DNA of 64,000 nt from Oscheius onirici (lineage: Eukaryota > Nematoda > Chromadorea > Rhabditida > Rhabditidae), in the NCBI GenBank assembly GCA_932521025.1, contig OW051471.1, positions 4,030,001 to 4,094,000 of the forward strand, written 5' to 3'. Made by a program: the position numbers and the translations under genes. Shown here in pieces: positions 45,144-56,119 of this stretch. The notes beneath the pieces were generated by a model, which ran no database searches, was not told the DNA's origin, and saw nothing but the letters and a program-made list of their open reading frames with translations. Each line of letters opens with the position of its first letter. Positions within the stretch are counted from its first letter, which is position 1.

Positions 45144-47011
45144 CTACTTCTTTCTTTTCGACTTTTTCGCGGCCGGTTTCTTCTTCGTCTTCGAGGGCTT
45201 CGACTTGGTCTTTTTTTCCTTCGCCGCTCCCTTTTTTGTCTTTTTCGCCCCGACTTTTCCTCCATTTGTCTTTTTGTTTTTTCTATTCTGAGCTGACTTC
45301 TTTTTCACCTGGCGCTTTTTTTCAGGCTTTTGCTGGTCTTTTGACTTCTCTTGTCCCGTCTTCGCCGCAACTTCCTGGCAGTGATCTCCTTGGTCGAAAC
45401 TGGCCAGTCCTCTATTTTCAGACAGTCTTTTCCTGGGTTTCATCTTCTCGAAAATGTCCTTCAATCCTTCGGTTGACGGCTCCTCTGATTTGATCTTCGT
45501 CTCGCCTCCCGTCGTTTCTTCTTTCACCACAGTCGTGATCGTTGTAGTCGGACCAGTCGATTCTATCTTTTTTGAGACGGCCGTGCTTGTCGAAGCTTCC
45601 TCAACACTCGATACTTCCTCGCTGACCTCGAACAGCTCTTCGCGTTGACGTCTTCGCCTTCTCATAACGAAAAAGAAGATGGTTCCGGCGGTTATTGCGA
45701 GCAGCAAGAAGACGCCCACTCCAACACATATTCCCACAATCAAGGCCGTTTTCGTCTCCTTCGTCTCGTCTCCGCTTTGCTCCGAACTCGTGACGGTATC
45801 TTGCTCGTAGTAGCCAGAGTAACTGAAATATTAGTTTTTTTTAATGTTGACTTCAATTCACGTCTATTGTCTTTGTTAGTCCAAACATGACTTATAAATC
45901 GACAGTTTCGCTTTTCTTGCGCATGAAGATCTGGATTGGAAGTATGAAACCTCTGTCATAAAAGCCCTGTTTCAGAAGTAGACTTTTTCTAGATGAAGAA
46001 GATCTACAACTTTTCAGACCCAAAAGCAAACGTTTTTTGAAAAGGGGTGGTAGAGGTAAACAGTAATGCGACAGTTCTATCGAAGAAAGTCAATTTGTTT
46101 ATCAAAGGTTTTCGTATACAAAGGCTTCAAACTCGCCCATTTTATCAGAAATATGAAACCTGAAAGAGACAAAACTTACTCGATGGTATCGGCCCCTGGA
46201 TTGGTAGCATGTCCGTAATTCGGATTCCTGTTGACGCCGATGTGAACTCGTCGGATATTCGTCTCATTGGCCACTTGCAACCCCTTTTCCATGGCCGGCT
46301 GAAGACATGAAACGGCGTCGAGTTCATCGTCTCCACACAGCGTCTTGTACTGTTTTTCCGTCTCTCCGACTCGTCTCGCCCTGGCACATTCGTCCTTGAA
46401 CCAATCCATCACAAAGTTCGACTCGATACTGTTACAGTAGTCCGTGAAGCACCAGCAGGTCATGTTTCCCGTATTTTCTTTGGAGAACAAGAGACAGTAG
46501 CGTTCGATCGGCGGTTTTTCCGTGGTCGTGGTGACTGTCGTCCGTCTGCTCACATTCCCTGCCGCCTCTGCTTCCAGTCGTCTCGTTCGGTCCTCTTCCA
46601 GTTCAATCTCATCGCCGTAATAGATCTCATCGACGACCAGCTTCTCCGGTTTCGTCTCTGGGGCATCATGAAACTTCTTCGTCAACTCCGTGTCGTGGTT
46701 AGCTGCTCTGACTTCTGCCCATAGTGTGTTGGCCTTGCATTCCATCCTGGTCCGGTGCGGCTTTTTCGGGTTCCCCGTGTTGACCGTCCGAGCCGTCTGT
46801 TCCCAGGTCAGAGACATTACACAGCCACGTCCGCCCGTCTTGATAATTTGGGTATTCTTCAGTCTGGTCGCGTTCCTCATGAAGATCCCTTCGTAGCACT
46901 GCTTCAGCTCATTCTTGCCCTTGAGACTGGAGGCTAGCGGGAAGAGACCGACGAATAAGAAGACTACAAACCGGTTTGGTTGATTGAGAAAGAAGAGAAC
47001 CTACGTATCAT
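45144..47011 (-). CDS. Single-pass receptor-like membrane protein with three-finger-like Cys motif and Lys-rich tail
   Basis: Start MILFLFVGLFPLASSLKG at 47011 (across one short intron) is a signal peptide. The outside part has CYEGIFMRNATRLKNTQII, GGRGCVMSLTW and, after an insertion, ENTGNMTCWCFTDYCNSIE. The opening CYxG and the closing CxCxxDxCN are the hallmarks of Ly6/activin-receptor three-finger domains. N-glycosylation sites (NAT, NVS, NMT, NET) are present. A membrane span follows (ALIVGICVGVGVFLLLAITA), then RRRRR and a long cytoplasmic tail that ends in about 90 residues made mostly of Lys, Ala and Ser. No kinase domain is present, so it is not a type I or II receptor kinase. Function unknown. 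A 360-nt intron separates the ectodomain from the membrane exon. Confidence 0.7.
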
Positions 47012-47089
47012 GGAGAGCAACTAACAATAGACTACTTTCAAAATATAAAGTCTTGACAAGTTAAAAATTCCACTATTTGCTGAGTCATT
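47012..47089. promoter_or_regulatory. 78-bp shared promoter of divergent gene pair
   Basis: The start codons at 47011 (-) and 47090 (+) are only 78 bp apart. A TATAAA-like ATATAAAG lies at 47043-47050. Both mRNAs must have very short leaders or use upstream exons. Confidence 0.4.
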
Positions 47090-47625
47090 ATGTGGCTTCT
47101 TCTGACTCTGGTTGGTCTTCTCGTCCTCTTCTCCTGTTCTACCAAAAAGGAGCCGTCGAGAGAGGAAATGGCGTCGAAGAAGAAGAAAGATTCGTGCTCC
47201 TCGGAAAGTTCCAATGCAGCGCCTCCCAAGAAGCCGAAAAGGTCAAAGAATTCTCATCGTAAAGTGGACAAAAAGAAGATGAAAGGAGGAAGAAATCGAG
47301 CGAAAAGACGAAAAGTGAGCCGGAACTCAAATTCAGCCCTCCGAAGTCGCCAGCCGATAGTGCACACACCAATCTCGACTCGGTCAACGAATTCAACCCC
47401 CTCCTCGACAAGGATATCCAGAGGAAGTTGGCCAATCAGAACAAGGATTCGAAGAAGGCGGAAAGAGTCGAAAAGAAGACGACCGAGGCAGCTGTCTACT
47501 CGGTGGCTGTGCCAATGGACGGAAAGAAACTACGAGAACTGTATACGAACAATGCTCCGGGGGACGTGAAGCGATCTCTGTCGGCAGTCCATCCCGCGAC
47601 CAAGCCAAGTGCCTATCTGGCTTGA
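47090..47625 (+). CDS. Small secreted Lys-rich protein
   Basis: MWLLLTLVGLLVLFSC is a signal peptide, followed by a strongly basic part (ASKKKKDSCSSESSNAAPPK). A short intron is needed to pass an in-frame shift; donor 47242 and acceptor 47336 keep frame and give 146 residues. The second exon reads PADSAHTNLDSVNEFNPLLD, AVYSVAVPMDGKKLRELY and ends PATKPSAYLA. An AATAAA follows the stop at about 47650. The intron ends are my choice by phase. No known family. It is divergent from the Lys-tailed membrane protein. Confidence 0.5.
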
Positions 47626-47722
47626 CCAATCTCTGGTGTAACTTGCAATAAATACCTTTTGGCCAGTCTCTTCCCTGAAACGGTGTTTTCTACAAGATAT
47701 GTAGCCTTCTTGTGAACTATCC

Positions 47723-47921
47723 TTGGCAGTTGGCCTTCGAGGGAAATGCGAAATTCGTCGATCTCGGGAGACTGCTGGACCACTACTACAACTATCTGCT
47801 GAGACACGAAGGGACCGATATCTGCTGGGAATCCTTCCCCGTCTGGAAGGACGACTTCCAGAGCCTCTTCAGAACCAAGCCGTAAATAAACATTCTTCTC
47901 GTAACACCCACCTGCTATGAC
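47723..47921 (+). repeat. Inverted 199-bp copy of the SH2-like exon end
   Basis: One mismatch to the reverse complement of 24436-24634. It carries the last codons (ending FQSLFRTKP), the stop and AATAAA of that gene, but no start or acceptor, so it is a gene fragment here. It lies between the Lys-rich gene and the Wnt gene. Confidence 0.88.
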
Positions 47922-48056
47922 CATTGTCTGCCACCTGTGTGAGTTGCGAATAGATCGCCGATAGTTCAGCAAACAGACTAACTTTATTTTAGAGACTTTG
48001 TACATGAGACGGTTCGAGAGATTCACGGAAAGATCATGTAATGGAGGGAGGGGAGA

Positions 48057-49716
48057 TCATTTACAATAGTTGCGCTCAATTGAACGGCGGCATGTCTTAC
48101 ATTTCACTTCGCAGCACCAGATGAATTTGCATTCACATGGCTCGTCGACGATTTCCCGAACTGAGTGGTACCCTCGTCCGCAGCAGATCTGCTTGCAGTT
48201 GTTCCCGCACTCTCTCCCCTTACTGTCTATCCCTTGGTTCAGACAGTAGTCTGGGGAAGAGTCCAGAAAGACCAACTCGTTCTTGACTGCCTAGACTCTT
48301 CTTTATTTTATCACTGTCTTCAGTCTCACCTTGGCATCAACCTGCTTGAGATATCTTTCGGATCTACCTCCCTCGGAAGTCGGGACTCTGACCATGAGTT
48401 GGTTGCTGCTGGGGCCGGCTGTCACCTGTTGAGCTATCTCGTATTTGTCAAACAGTCGACTCGCGAAATCGTTGAACCTAGAGACTTTTTGCTCTTTCAA
48501 TCCACGAAAAAAAACTCACTTTGGTACGACTTTCCAGCATGTCTTTGTCACGCAACTGCCACTGACTCCGTGACATTTGCATTGTTTTTCCAGCGAGCTG
48601 GACAGGAGTCGGCGGCCCACGCGAGCATTGTGAATGTTCATCATTCCTCTGGAATTGTACTGTTAAACGAAATGAAAGTGTTCAAACCTAGGGTCGCTGT
48701 GCTTCTTCTCACTGGCGTCGAGAAACTTCCTTCCAAACGCGTTTCCATACCGAACATTGTCAGAACAACCGGACCAAATAAAGTCTTTTAGAAGAGGCGC
48801 ATTGGAGTTGACTTGGGGAGTCGGTGCACAATTACAATCTGGCAGAAGTCCCTGAAAAGATAGCTGTCTCGACCGGAAACCCGTTGGACTGACCTTAGCA
48901 CAGGCCCTGGCCAGAGAATGACTCAGACCGGCCGAGGCAACAGCATAGACGTAGGCCGATTCCTTTGAAGCGGCTGAAAAGTAAATGAGGCGTATTGAGG
49001 ATGGGAATTGCTTTGGATCGGCTACAGAAAACGAAGGTATCAATTTCACACAGAGTTACAAGACTGTACAAACACAACTCACACTTCATGGTCGAGTGGC
49101 CGATCTGAGAACAGTTCCAGACGTGTCCCCGGAAGACGTACTGACACTCCTCGTGAGCCATCTTCAGTCCATCCACGACGAATTTCATCGCTTCAGGCTG
49201 TCGATTGCACATTTCTCTTTGTCTGGCCGACAATCCTGGTATCAGACGACACGCAGTGGATGAGTCAAAACTGTCCCGATTCACCTCCGAGAGCAGCCTA
49301 AATCCAGCCTTGTTCTCTGCATTTTTACTACCCCTTCGTATATTTTACAGGGACATGGCGGTTAGCCAAAAAGGGATCGACAGCCGTGACCTGGCGCCAC
49401 TTTATGGCTTGTCCTCTCCGCATGTTGCCCAACACTATCCCCCTGTTTGTTCGCGGCTCAAGGGAGGCGGAAATCCTTTTTTCTTCTAGCCGGAAGACAG
49501 GGAGGGCAGACTGTCTGTGAGTCACGGTCCATGGAACAAAGAGACAGTCGGCACGCGCGAGAAAAGGGCTGTGAATTAACAACTGAGAACCAACATGACC
49601 GGAGAGCAAATGGGCGGCTAATCAAGAGAATTTGTAATTGGAAGCGAACAAAAAACGTACCAGAATGGGGAAGTGGTGGGAATGAGCGAAAGACCAAGAA
49701 GGATTGAGAAGACCAT
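48057..49716 (-). CDS. wnt: Wnt-family secreted signalling protein
   Basis: Wnts are lipid-modified ligands for Frizzled. The start exon (49716-49661, [19 protein letters not shown]) is a signal peptide that joins in phase 2, across a 363-nt intron, to [20 protein letters not shown]. Wnt landmarks follow: [26 protein letters not shown], then [20 protein letters not shown], then [19 protein letters not shown], where the Ser of CHGVSGSC is the palmitoleoylation site. The C-terminus has [23 protein letters not shown] and [16 protein letters not shown], and ends ERNYCK. The Cys pattern of the family is complete as far as can be seen. The subfamily cannot be assigned by eye. The start exon is inferred from phase and signal-peptide character. 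Confidence 0.9.
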
Positions 49717-49958
49717 TTTTCGGATCGAGAAGGTGACAGTTCCTACTGCTGGTATGAGCAACACGCGCCGATCAAGACCACGCCTACTCGACCGTCTTGA
49801 CCGTGTTTATGACCTACAGAGCTCGCTTCCCTCCCCCTCCCAATTACCCGGTAGCATTCGGTAAGGCTGTAAACTCTTGCAATTTACTATGGGAGACCAC
49901 CGCTTTTCTGGAGGCAACAGAACAGAAATGGACCTTTAATTGAACAAATTAGATGTCT

Positions 49959-50818
49959 CTATTCGGGATTCTGACTGGCAACCAACCAGTTCGAAATGGC
50001 TACGTTTTCGTATTCGGAATCAGCGCCATACCTTCTCAAATTTTGAAGAGCCAGCACGTAGAAGTAGCGTCGAAGAAGGGCCAGATGATGAGTCTCGTCC
50101 TGTGCGGCCATTTTCCTCTCATAAGCTCGACAGACTGTCGTGAAGCAGATGAAGAAGATGACGAGAAATAGCCAGTAGAGACCTTCCTGCAGGGCGAGCT
50201 CTTGAAGCTCTTCGCGGAATTCTACTCGCAGCAGATCCAGACGACTTACTCTGCCCTTCTGACCGTAATCCAGTTCCTCTGAAGACAAGTTCAAGTGAGT
50301 AAAACCTCTCTCTTAGCTGTTCACGCGATTTTTCTCCCAGGTCTCACTACCACTAACAGTAGCCTACCCTAACAGCAAGCCGAAAAGATTTTACCAAAAG
50401 CAGCATGGTTTTCTACTCCTGTTTCTTCGCTGGTCTTGTTCTAGCACTTCCAAGTTAGACTACGAATATTGGGTATTAGAAATCCGCCTGTTTGTTGCTT
50501 TCAGGACAATGTTTTGCCTTGACGACAATTTCGGACTACCATAAGAAAACACTCACTTTTTCTGTGGTTGTCAATGTGGACGAGAAAGAGTATGATGCAG
50601 AAGATAAAGACGAAGAGAAGAGCGGCTGTCTCCATGACCGAGAGGATGGTGTTCAATGCCAGATAACTCTTCCATCCGATCTTCTTCGACTTGAAACAAC
50701 ACCGTCTCCTCTTCTCGTTGTCCTCGTTGGTCGACCAGACGTTTCCGTCCTTGAAACGATCCAAATTGATCTCGTGGTCGACTTTTGGTCCTTTCTTCGG
50801 TCCTGCCTCGTTGCTCAT
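49959..50818 (-). CDS. Predicted two-pass membrane protein, 193 residues
   Basis: Exon 1 (50818-50557) starts MSNEAGPKKGPKVDHEINLD, has a Lys/Arg-rich CCFKSKKIGWKSYLA and a first span (METAALLFVFIFCIILFLVH). A clean GTGAGT donor and TCTTCAG acceptor (intron 50279-50556, 278 nt) join in phase to ELDYGQKGRVSRLDLLRVEF and a second span (LYWLFLVIFFICFTTVCRAY), ending NWLVASQNPE. The charge pattern suggests both ends in the cytoplasm. No family recognised. The opposite strand is also open across exon 1. Confidence 0.55.
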
Positions 50819-51049
50819 CGCTGTAGTTTTCCTTCTGATTGGAACAACGTTTTCTGAACATTATAAATTCGAGAAAGATTCTTTACACTTTATAAATTAC
50901 TCCCAGAACATGTAAAGAGATGAAACTATAAAAGTTGCAGTGAATTCCTTTAATATACAGTATGGGAACACACGCCACTCCGCGAACGCGAACAGTGCAA
51001 GGTTTATTCACAACTACTTCAAAGAAAACCTATTCTAGGACCTGATTAG

Positions 51050-51268
51050 TCAGTCTCTGAGGACTACAATGTCCGTTTCGATGTTCATCTGTCGACCCAC
51101 CTCCCGAAAGCCATTGATCAAATGGAACAGGCTATGAATGCCTCTGAACGGCTGCCATCAGTCCAGCTTCGTTCTGACGTCATGAGCATCCAACGTCGGT
51201 TCGATGCCAAACTCAAATCGACGCCAGTTGCACCGACCAAAGGAATTCGTAACAAGCCAGGAGAATAA
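51050..51268 (+). CDS. Unassigned coding exon, part of a Pro/Lys-rich gene or its remnant
   Basis: After an ATTAG acceptor the frame reads SVSEDYNVRFDVHLSTHLPK, AIDQMEQAMNASERLPSV and ends GIRNKPGE. No start codon precedes it. It lies 200 bp before the Pro/Lys-rich frame, on the same strand. Whether they belong to one transcript is unclear because no donor site allows passage into the next open frame. Confidence 0.35.
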   Translation, partial: SVSEDYNVRFDVHLSTHLPKAIDQMEQAMNASERLPSVQLRSDVMSIQRRFDAKLKSTPVAPTKGIRNKPGE

Positions 51269-51471
51269 GTACAGGCGAATGCGAGGATCACGGAGGCGAT
51301 GTCTCCCGTTCTGATCGGAAATGAACTGAGCTGTCGTATTGGATTTCTACAGAAAGTTCCACCCAAAGTGCCGACACCTCAGCAACAGATTGAACAGACT
51401 CCACAAGAATAAAGCAGGAGAAGAGTAACGAGAATAACCTGACGACCAAGAAAGAACAGCAAGAAACATAG

Positions 51472-51936
51472 ACTCCAGTTCAAGCAACTCCCCAAAAACC
51501 ATCTGAAAGTCAGGTGGAGAAAGACAGGCCTATTTTGTCCGAGGACAAGAAGGCCACGGAGCCTCCAGTGGATAAGGGCAAGAAGAGTCAGCTGGCTGTC
51601 TCTCCGGCACCAAAGTCCGACCCGGAAAAGAAGCCGGTGACGCCGAAACCGCCACAGGAACAGAAACCCGTTCCTCAAAAATCTGTTGAAAGTCAACCGG
51701 ATAAGGCTGTTTCGTCAGAAGGCAAGAAGTCCACTGAAAATCCATTTGATAAGGGGAAAAAGAATCAGCCAACTGTTTCTCCAGCACAGCCGAAGTCAGA
51801 GCCCGAAAAGAAACTCGCACCTCAGAAACAGATTCCTCAGAAACCTCAACCAGAGAAAAACAAAAAGACGCAGCCTGCTGTTCCTGAGAAGAAATCTGTT
51901 CCTCAAAAAGCCGGTCAGCAAAAAAAGGAGCAATGA
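51472..51936 (+). CDS. Pro/Lys/Gln-rich low-complexity open frame
   Basis: A 154-residue frame made of imperfect repeats such as DKGKKSQLAVSPAPKSDPEK and DKGKKNQPTVSPAQPKSEPE, then KNKKTQPAVPEKK. A second frame (to 52090) continues KKVAPPKKTVPSPKKKVPPT and ends KTKSTEE, so a splice or a frameshift near 51930 is likely. No acceptable start was found. Such sequence is typical of disordered linkers; function unknown. Confidence 0.4.
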   Translation, partial: TPVQATPQKPSESQVEKDRPILSEDKKATEPPVDKGKKSQLAVSPAPKSDPEKKPVTPKPPQEQKPVPQKSVESQPDKAVSSEGKKSTENPFDKGKKNQPTVSPAQPKSEPEKKLAPQKQIPQKPQPEKNKKTQPAVPEKKSVPQKAGQQKKEQ

Positions 51937-52329
51937 CAATAGCGGTGAGGAAAAGAGAAAGAAGGTGGCTCCACCGAAGAAGACTGTCCCGTCGCCAAAG
52001 AAAAAAGTTCCTCCTACGAAGAAGAAGAGTGAAGAGAAGAAGGCGAAGAAATCAGAGAAGGCCCCAAAAACAAAGTCAACTGAAGAATAGTTTCACATGT
52101 AGCCCGTGAAATAAACACGAGAAACACGCCGTTGTTTTGGATAGATTTTGGACCAAAAATGAAGCTGGTTGGTCATATATAGCTGGTCATTATAGCGTAC
52201 AAGTTAGGCTACGCCCCTCCAGGGCTAAGTGACTTAGTTTTGCCCTTTTCAAAACAGATAACAGTTAACAGTTTGATATCTGCTCCCTCCAAATCAATTA
52301 ATAGATGAAAGTAGCTTAAAAACATGAAG

Positions 52330-52560
52330 CAAAAAGACAATCTGCAAGGTCTGAAAGTGCAGAGACAGATCTCTGTCCCTCTATCCTTCTGTCCCTCCGC
52401 TCCTATGTCCTTCTGTTCTTCCTTCCTTCTGTCCCTCTGTCCTTCTGTCCCTCTGTCTCTCTGTCCTTCCTTCTCTCTGTCCCGCTGTCCCTCTGTCCTT
52501 CCTTCCCTGTGTCTGTCCCCTGTGGGAGAAGATTCTCTTCTACTTAAGCTGACTTGCCTG
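52330..52560. repeat. CT-rich simple repeat (CTGTCCCT/CTGTCCTT units)
   Basis: Imperfect tandem copies of an 8-bp CTGTCCYT unit. A shorter relative lies at 63155-63200. Frames through it are artefacts of base composition. Confidence 0.85.
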
Positions 52561-52599
52561 AACTTGTTACTGTAGTCTGCGCACAAAGCTCCCCTCCTT

Positions 52600-53130
52600 A
52601 TCCTCAATTAGAGCTTCTGACAAACACACACACAGAGACTTGGGAGCAATTTAAAATAGATTTTAGCGCATTCTAGAACTAAATCAAAGAATAATAATCC
52701 ACTATAAATTGCTCTCGCGTCTCTGTATGTCTGAAGCTCTAATTGAGGATAAAGAGGCGAGCTTTGTGTGCACAAATTAGTTTTTAACAAGTCGCGACAG
52801 GAAAAGCAAGTGCGTGAAGGATTCTTATGACTTTGGTAGTTTCTTGGGAGGGACAGGGAGTGACTGGAACAGAATGACAAGGGAAGAAGGGAAAGGATAG
52901 TAGAACTGAGACTCACTAAAGCTAGGGCCGAGCGATCCGTTCAGGTCATACATTTTGAAATTAGGCTTGGGAGGGAGCGGGTTCAAATATAATTTCGGGA
53001 TTCTTTGGAGGGTCAGGGAGAGTGACTGGAGCAGAGTAACAAAGGAGGAATGAAAGGGAAACCACGACTAGGGCTCCGTGACAGAGCGAAGTCATGAATT
53101 TCTACTTTAGCCCTGGAAGGGCGTTGCCAA
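52600..53130 (-). repeat. Dispersed repeat B relatives, inverted
   Basis: Contains the reverse complement of repeat B (GTGTGCACAAATTAG, CAAGTCGCGACAGGAAAAGC) and ends at a TAGCCCTGGAAGGGCGTTGC boundary at about 53110, the complement of the boundary at 25.68 and 63.58 kb. Confidence 0.6.
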
Positions 53131-53639
53131 CCTTGTATTGTTATATTTTACTGATTTTTTTTTTACTAAAAATGACGAAAAAATGCAAATTTTGTTTAAA
53201 AAAAACACTTTTTTCCAAAATTTCCCCGCGATTGAGTGATTGACCCAAGCATGGTGGTATCCCATGATTCTAAGGCGCTTGTAAGCCAGCCACTCGTCGG
53301 AATAGATGGAGCTATCCGGAACAACATGACTTCGGAACAGAGGATACAAGGTCTGACCAGTTCTGTCCGGAACATGGAACAGCCGCGTCTCTTTGGTTCT
53401 TCTACAGATAAGTCCAAATATCCAAGGTCCTTAAACATAGAAGTTGGGAAACAAGTCAGATTTTCAGATAACCTTGCGATCTCAGAAGATAATTATTGAC
53501 TCTGGTATTCGCTTTACGCTTTCCTCTCAGATAGGACTCATCGCATTCGATCACGTCGCCAACTCCTCCCATTGGTCCAGCCGAGTTTAGCTCAAGGGTT
53601 GTCAGTTCACGAACATAGTTTGCTCTAAGTATCTCATGA

Positions 53640-53933
53640 ACGAAAAAGGGGAAAACTCAAAATACCAAAAAATTGGAAGAAAATCGAAAACTGACGACAA
53701 AAATGGAAGAAAATGGGGTTTTTTGACGAAATTCGGTAAAAATAGCAGTTTTCTTCGAGTTTCATTGTCAGTTTTCGATTTCCTTCCAATTTTTCTGATG
53801 GCAAAACTAAATCTAATCGGGGGACGTATTTGGAAACAAAAAAAAATAAAAAAAATGCGAAATGAATTTTTTTAGCCCGCCGCAAAGTCCAACCTGGCCG
53901 TAGCTCAGACCGCAGCGCAGGTTTTCAACAAGC
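53640..53933. repeat. MITE family a, copy 1 (left end missing)
   Basis: Palindrome-like sequence with TTGGAAGAAAATCGAAAACT on one side and its complement on the other, CTAATCGGGGGACG, and the right end CAACAAGCCTG. Same family as 55.41-55.69 and 56.76-57.15 kb. Confidence 0.75.
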
Positions 53934-54308
53934 CTGGGAATGGCTAACCCGGCCGGCCGGTCCCGGGCCGGTTTTTGCTTTTTCTGTCCGGATTTCCGGT
54001 TTTTTTTCATCTTTTTCTTCCACTATAGTTAGATAGTTGCGAGGTGATCACATTGTTAATAAAAAATATCATGAACAATTAGTTTGTCGCCATTTTAGTG
54101 CTATGAAATGACTTGCTACGTTTTCACCCGCCAAACGAATTTTTTATTAACAATGTGATCACCTCGCTACTATTTAACTAGTGGAAGAAAAAGATGAAAT
54201 AAAAAACCGGAAATCCGGACAGAAAAAGCAAAAAAAAATTGAAAAACAAAATTTGAACTCTGCAGTAGCGTTGGTCCCGCCACGCAAAAACCGGGCCGGC
54301 CATCCCTG
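53934..54308. repeat. Foldback-type repeat c
   Basis: Ends CTGGGAATGGCTAACC and GGGCCGGCCATCCCTG are inverted. Inside, GTTGCGAGGTGATCACATTG at about 54033 recurs inverted at about 54150. It abuts MITE a copy 1 directly. No target duplication found. Confidence 0.65.
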
Positions 54309-54369
54309 TTGACTATAACAACTCTCTGCTCTGCGTTCCTGCATGTGTGTGAAACTTATTTTCGGAGAA

Positions 54370-54966
54370 TGCCCGGCAAAAGTGTTACAAAACCAAGACA
54401 GAAGCGTAGCCAGCTTGAGTCCAACCAAATTCCTGATGATTGGACCCCGTTCCCTATTCGCACAATAGAGTACGTTTATTAGTATTTTGTTTAGACGATG
54501 GTTTTCGTTTTAGCATACCCTACACAACAGGAAAGAAGCATAAAACTTGGTGTTATCATATGCCGAATCCATGGAAAGTCGAAGAATCTAGACGTGTAGG
54601 CTTTTGCGGTTATCTTACAACTATTAGTTTGCAGAGAATCATGAACATGCTAGGCATTCCAGACGATTTGAAGCAGTTTATGATCCTTGTCAATACCTTC
54701 TACCTCAAAAACGAGCATGCCTACGTCGGAAAGAGAAACATAGGAACCGGATTTGTAAGCTATTTACTTTATTTTATATACCAACAATTCAGCTGAAATT
54801 ATTACAAGAGAAGCACGCTGTTATAGAACAAAAGAAGCTGGAAGTGTACGCAATCGTCCATGCTCAGAATCTTTTCTCAAACGAGATGATAACGGCCGAA
54901 GAGTTTGGTAGTGTTTTCGAATCGCTGACTGAATCCCTCGCCAAGAGACAAAAACCAAATCGTTGA
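54370..54966 (+). CDS. Small unassigned protein gene inside the repeat cluster
   Basis: Three exons join in phase. Exon 1 starts MPGKSVTKPRQKRSQLESNQ and ends PFPIRTI; after a 44-nt intron, DIPYTTGKKHKTWCYHMPNP, GFCGYLTTISLQRIMNMLGI and LVNTFYLKNEHAYVGKRNIG follow; after a 38-nt intron, LKLLQEKHAVIEQKKLEVYA and the end SLAKRQKPNR. Splice sites are good and the protein has ordinary composition, so it is probably a real gene. I do not recognise a family. It could be a host gene or a gene carried by the surrounding elements. Confidence 0.55.
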
Positions 54967-55409
54967 CATCGTGTTATATTCGTTTCTATATTGTGCAGTT
55001 TGATAAAATGAATTCCTCCTCGCGAATCGTACCGTCTCTTATTGGCATCAATCGAACTCTATTGCCAGCGGTTTGTCAAAAGTGGCCTCATCGCATGTGG
55101 ATTGCATTAGCGGCTGCCTGTAAACGGACTCCAGATGCCGGCCGCTGCCCTCCCAGTCTACCCCTCTGTCTCAAATTCGGCGAGCGATTTTGATTGTAAC
55201 AAAGTTTGGTCAGCTATATGTCGACCGCTTTGTGCAGTCAAAGTCGATTGAGGATTGAAGGACATTCCATCGTTTTCTACACTGCTTTTCATAATTATAG
55301 TTTCACTCGTTTTTCGACCTAGCGCGGCGCGCGTTTGTCAAAACGTTATGATATGTTTTTCAATCGATTCGGCGTGTTTTGATTGTAACAAAGTATTGCA
55401 AAGCGTCCC

Positions 55410-55690
55410 CCGATTAGATTTAGTTTTGCCATCAGAAAAATTGGAAGAAAATCGAAAACTGACGACAAAAATGGAAGAAAATGGGGTTTTTTGACGAAAT
55501 TCGGTAAAAATAGCAGTTTTCTTCGAGTTTCATTGTCAGTTTTCGATTTTCTTCCAATTTTTCTGATGGCATAACTAAGTCTAATTGGGGGACGTATTTG
55601 GAAACAAAAAAAATCAGAAAAAATGCGAAATGAATTATTTTAGCCCGCCGCAAAATCCAACCTGGCCGCAGCGCAACAACCCAGAATCAA
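55410..55690. repeat. MITE family a, copy 2 (reverse orientation, right end truncated)
   Basis: Same palindrome core as the other copies, from CGTCCCCCGATTAGATTTAG to GCGCAACAACCCAGAATCAA, where it breaks off a few bases before the expected end. Confidence 0.75.
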
Positions 55691-56119
55691 ATCGAGAAAA
55701 TTGAATCAGATTTGGAGAAAATCGCAAAAAACCGTCAGGCTCGATGCCAAAGTATAGTGTGTACCTACGAAAAAAAGGCGGGCTGATTCTACCGTACTTT
55801 TGCGCGGCTTTTCAAAACATTTTTATTCCAAAAATTGCGAAAACGTCGTTTTTCATCTATTTTTTTCTTCTTTCCTACCTTTTTCTCCAGGTAAATCAAT
55901 CTGACAAAATACAACGAGAAATATCAAAATATTAGCGGAAGAAAGTCAATCTAGCAATAAAACGGCCTTTTTTACACAAAAATGTCAAAACCCGGCCATC
56001 TTCGTCCATTTCAAGGCGTTTTCTTTCATTTTTTTTCTTCCACTGGCTATTTTCAACATCGCTGCGCGCCAGCTTGCTCGCACGGGCGCAGTAGGGTCAC
56101 ACTCGCTTTAAAAACCCCA

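Noticed and set aside
47723-47920. Independent small gene encoding MAVGLRGKCEIRRSR
   Set aside because: It is a shifted frame of the duplicated SH2-like exon; the meaningful frame there ends FQSLFRTKP and has no start.
50405-50857. Plus-strand secreted protein (signal-like MVFYSCFFAGLVLALP spliced to a 120-codon frame with several Cys)
   Set aside because: It lies antisense to exon 1 of the two-pass membrane protein, whose strand has the better splice sites, coding composition and membrane spans. The splice of the plus-strand model does hold phase, so it is not fully excluded.
52330-52607. Open frames with RDREKEGQRDRGTEGQRDR-type or LCPSVPLSLCPS-type repeats
   Set aside because: Translations of an 8-bp simple repeat.
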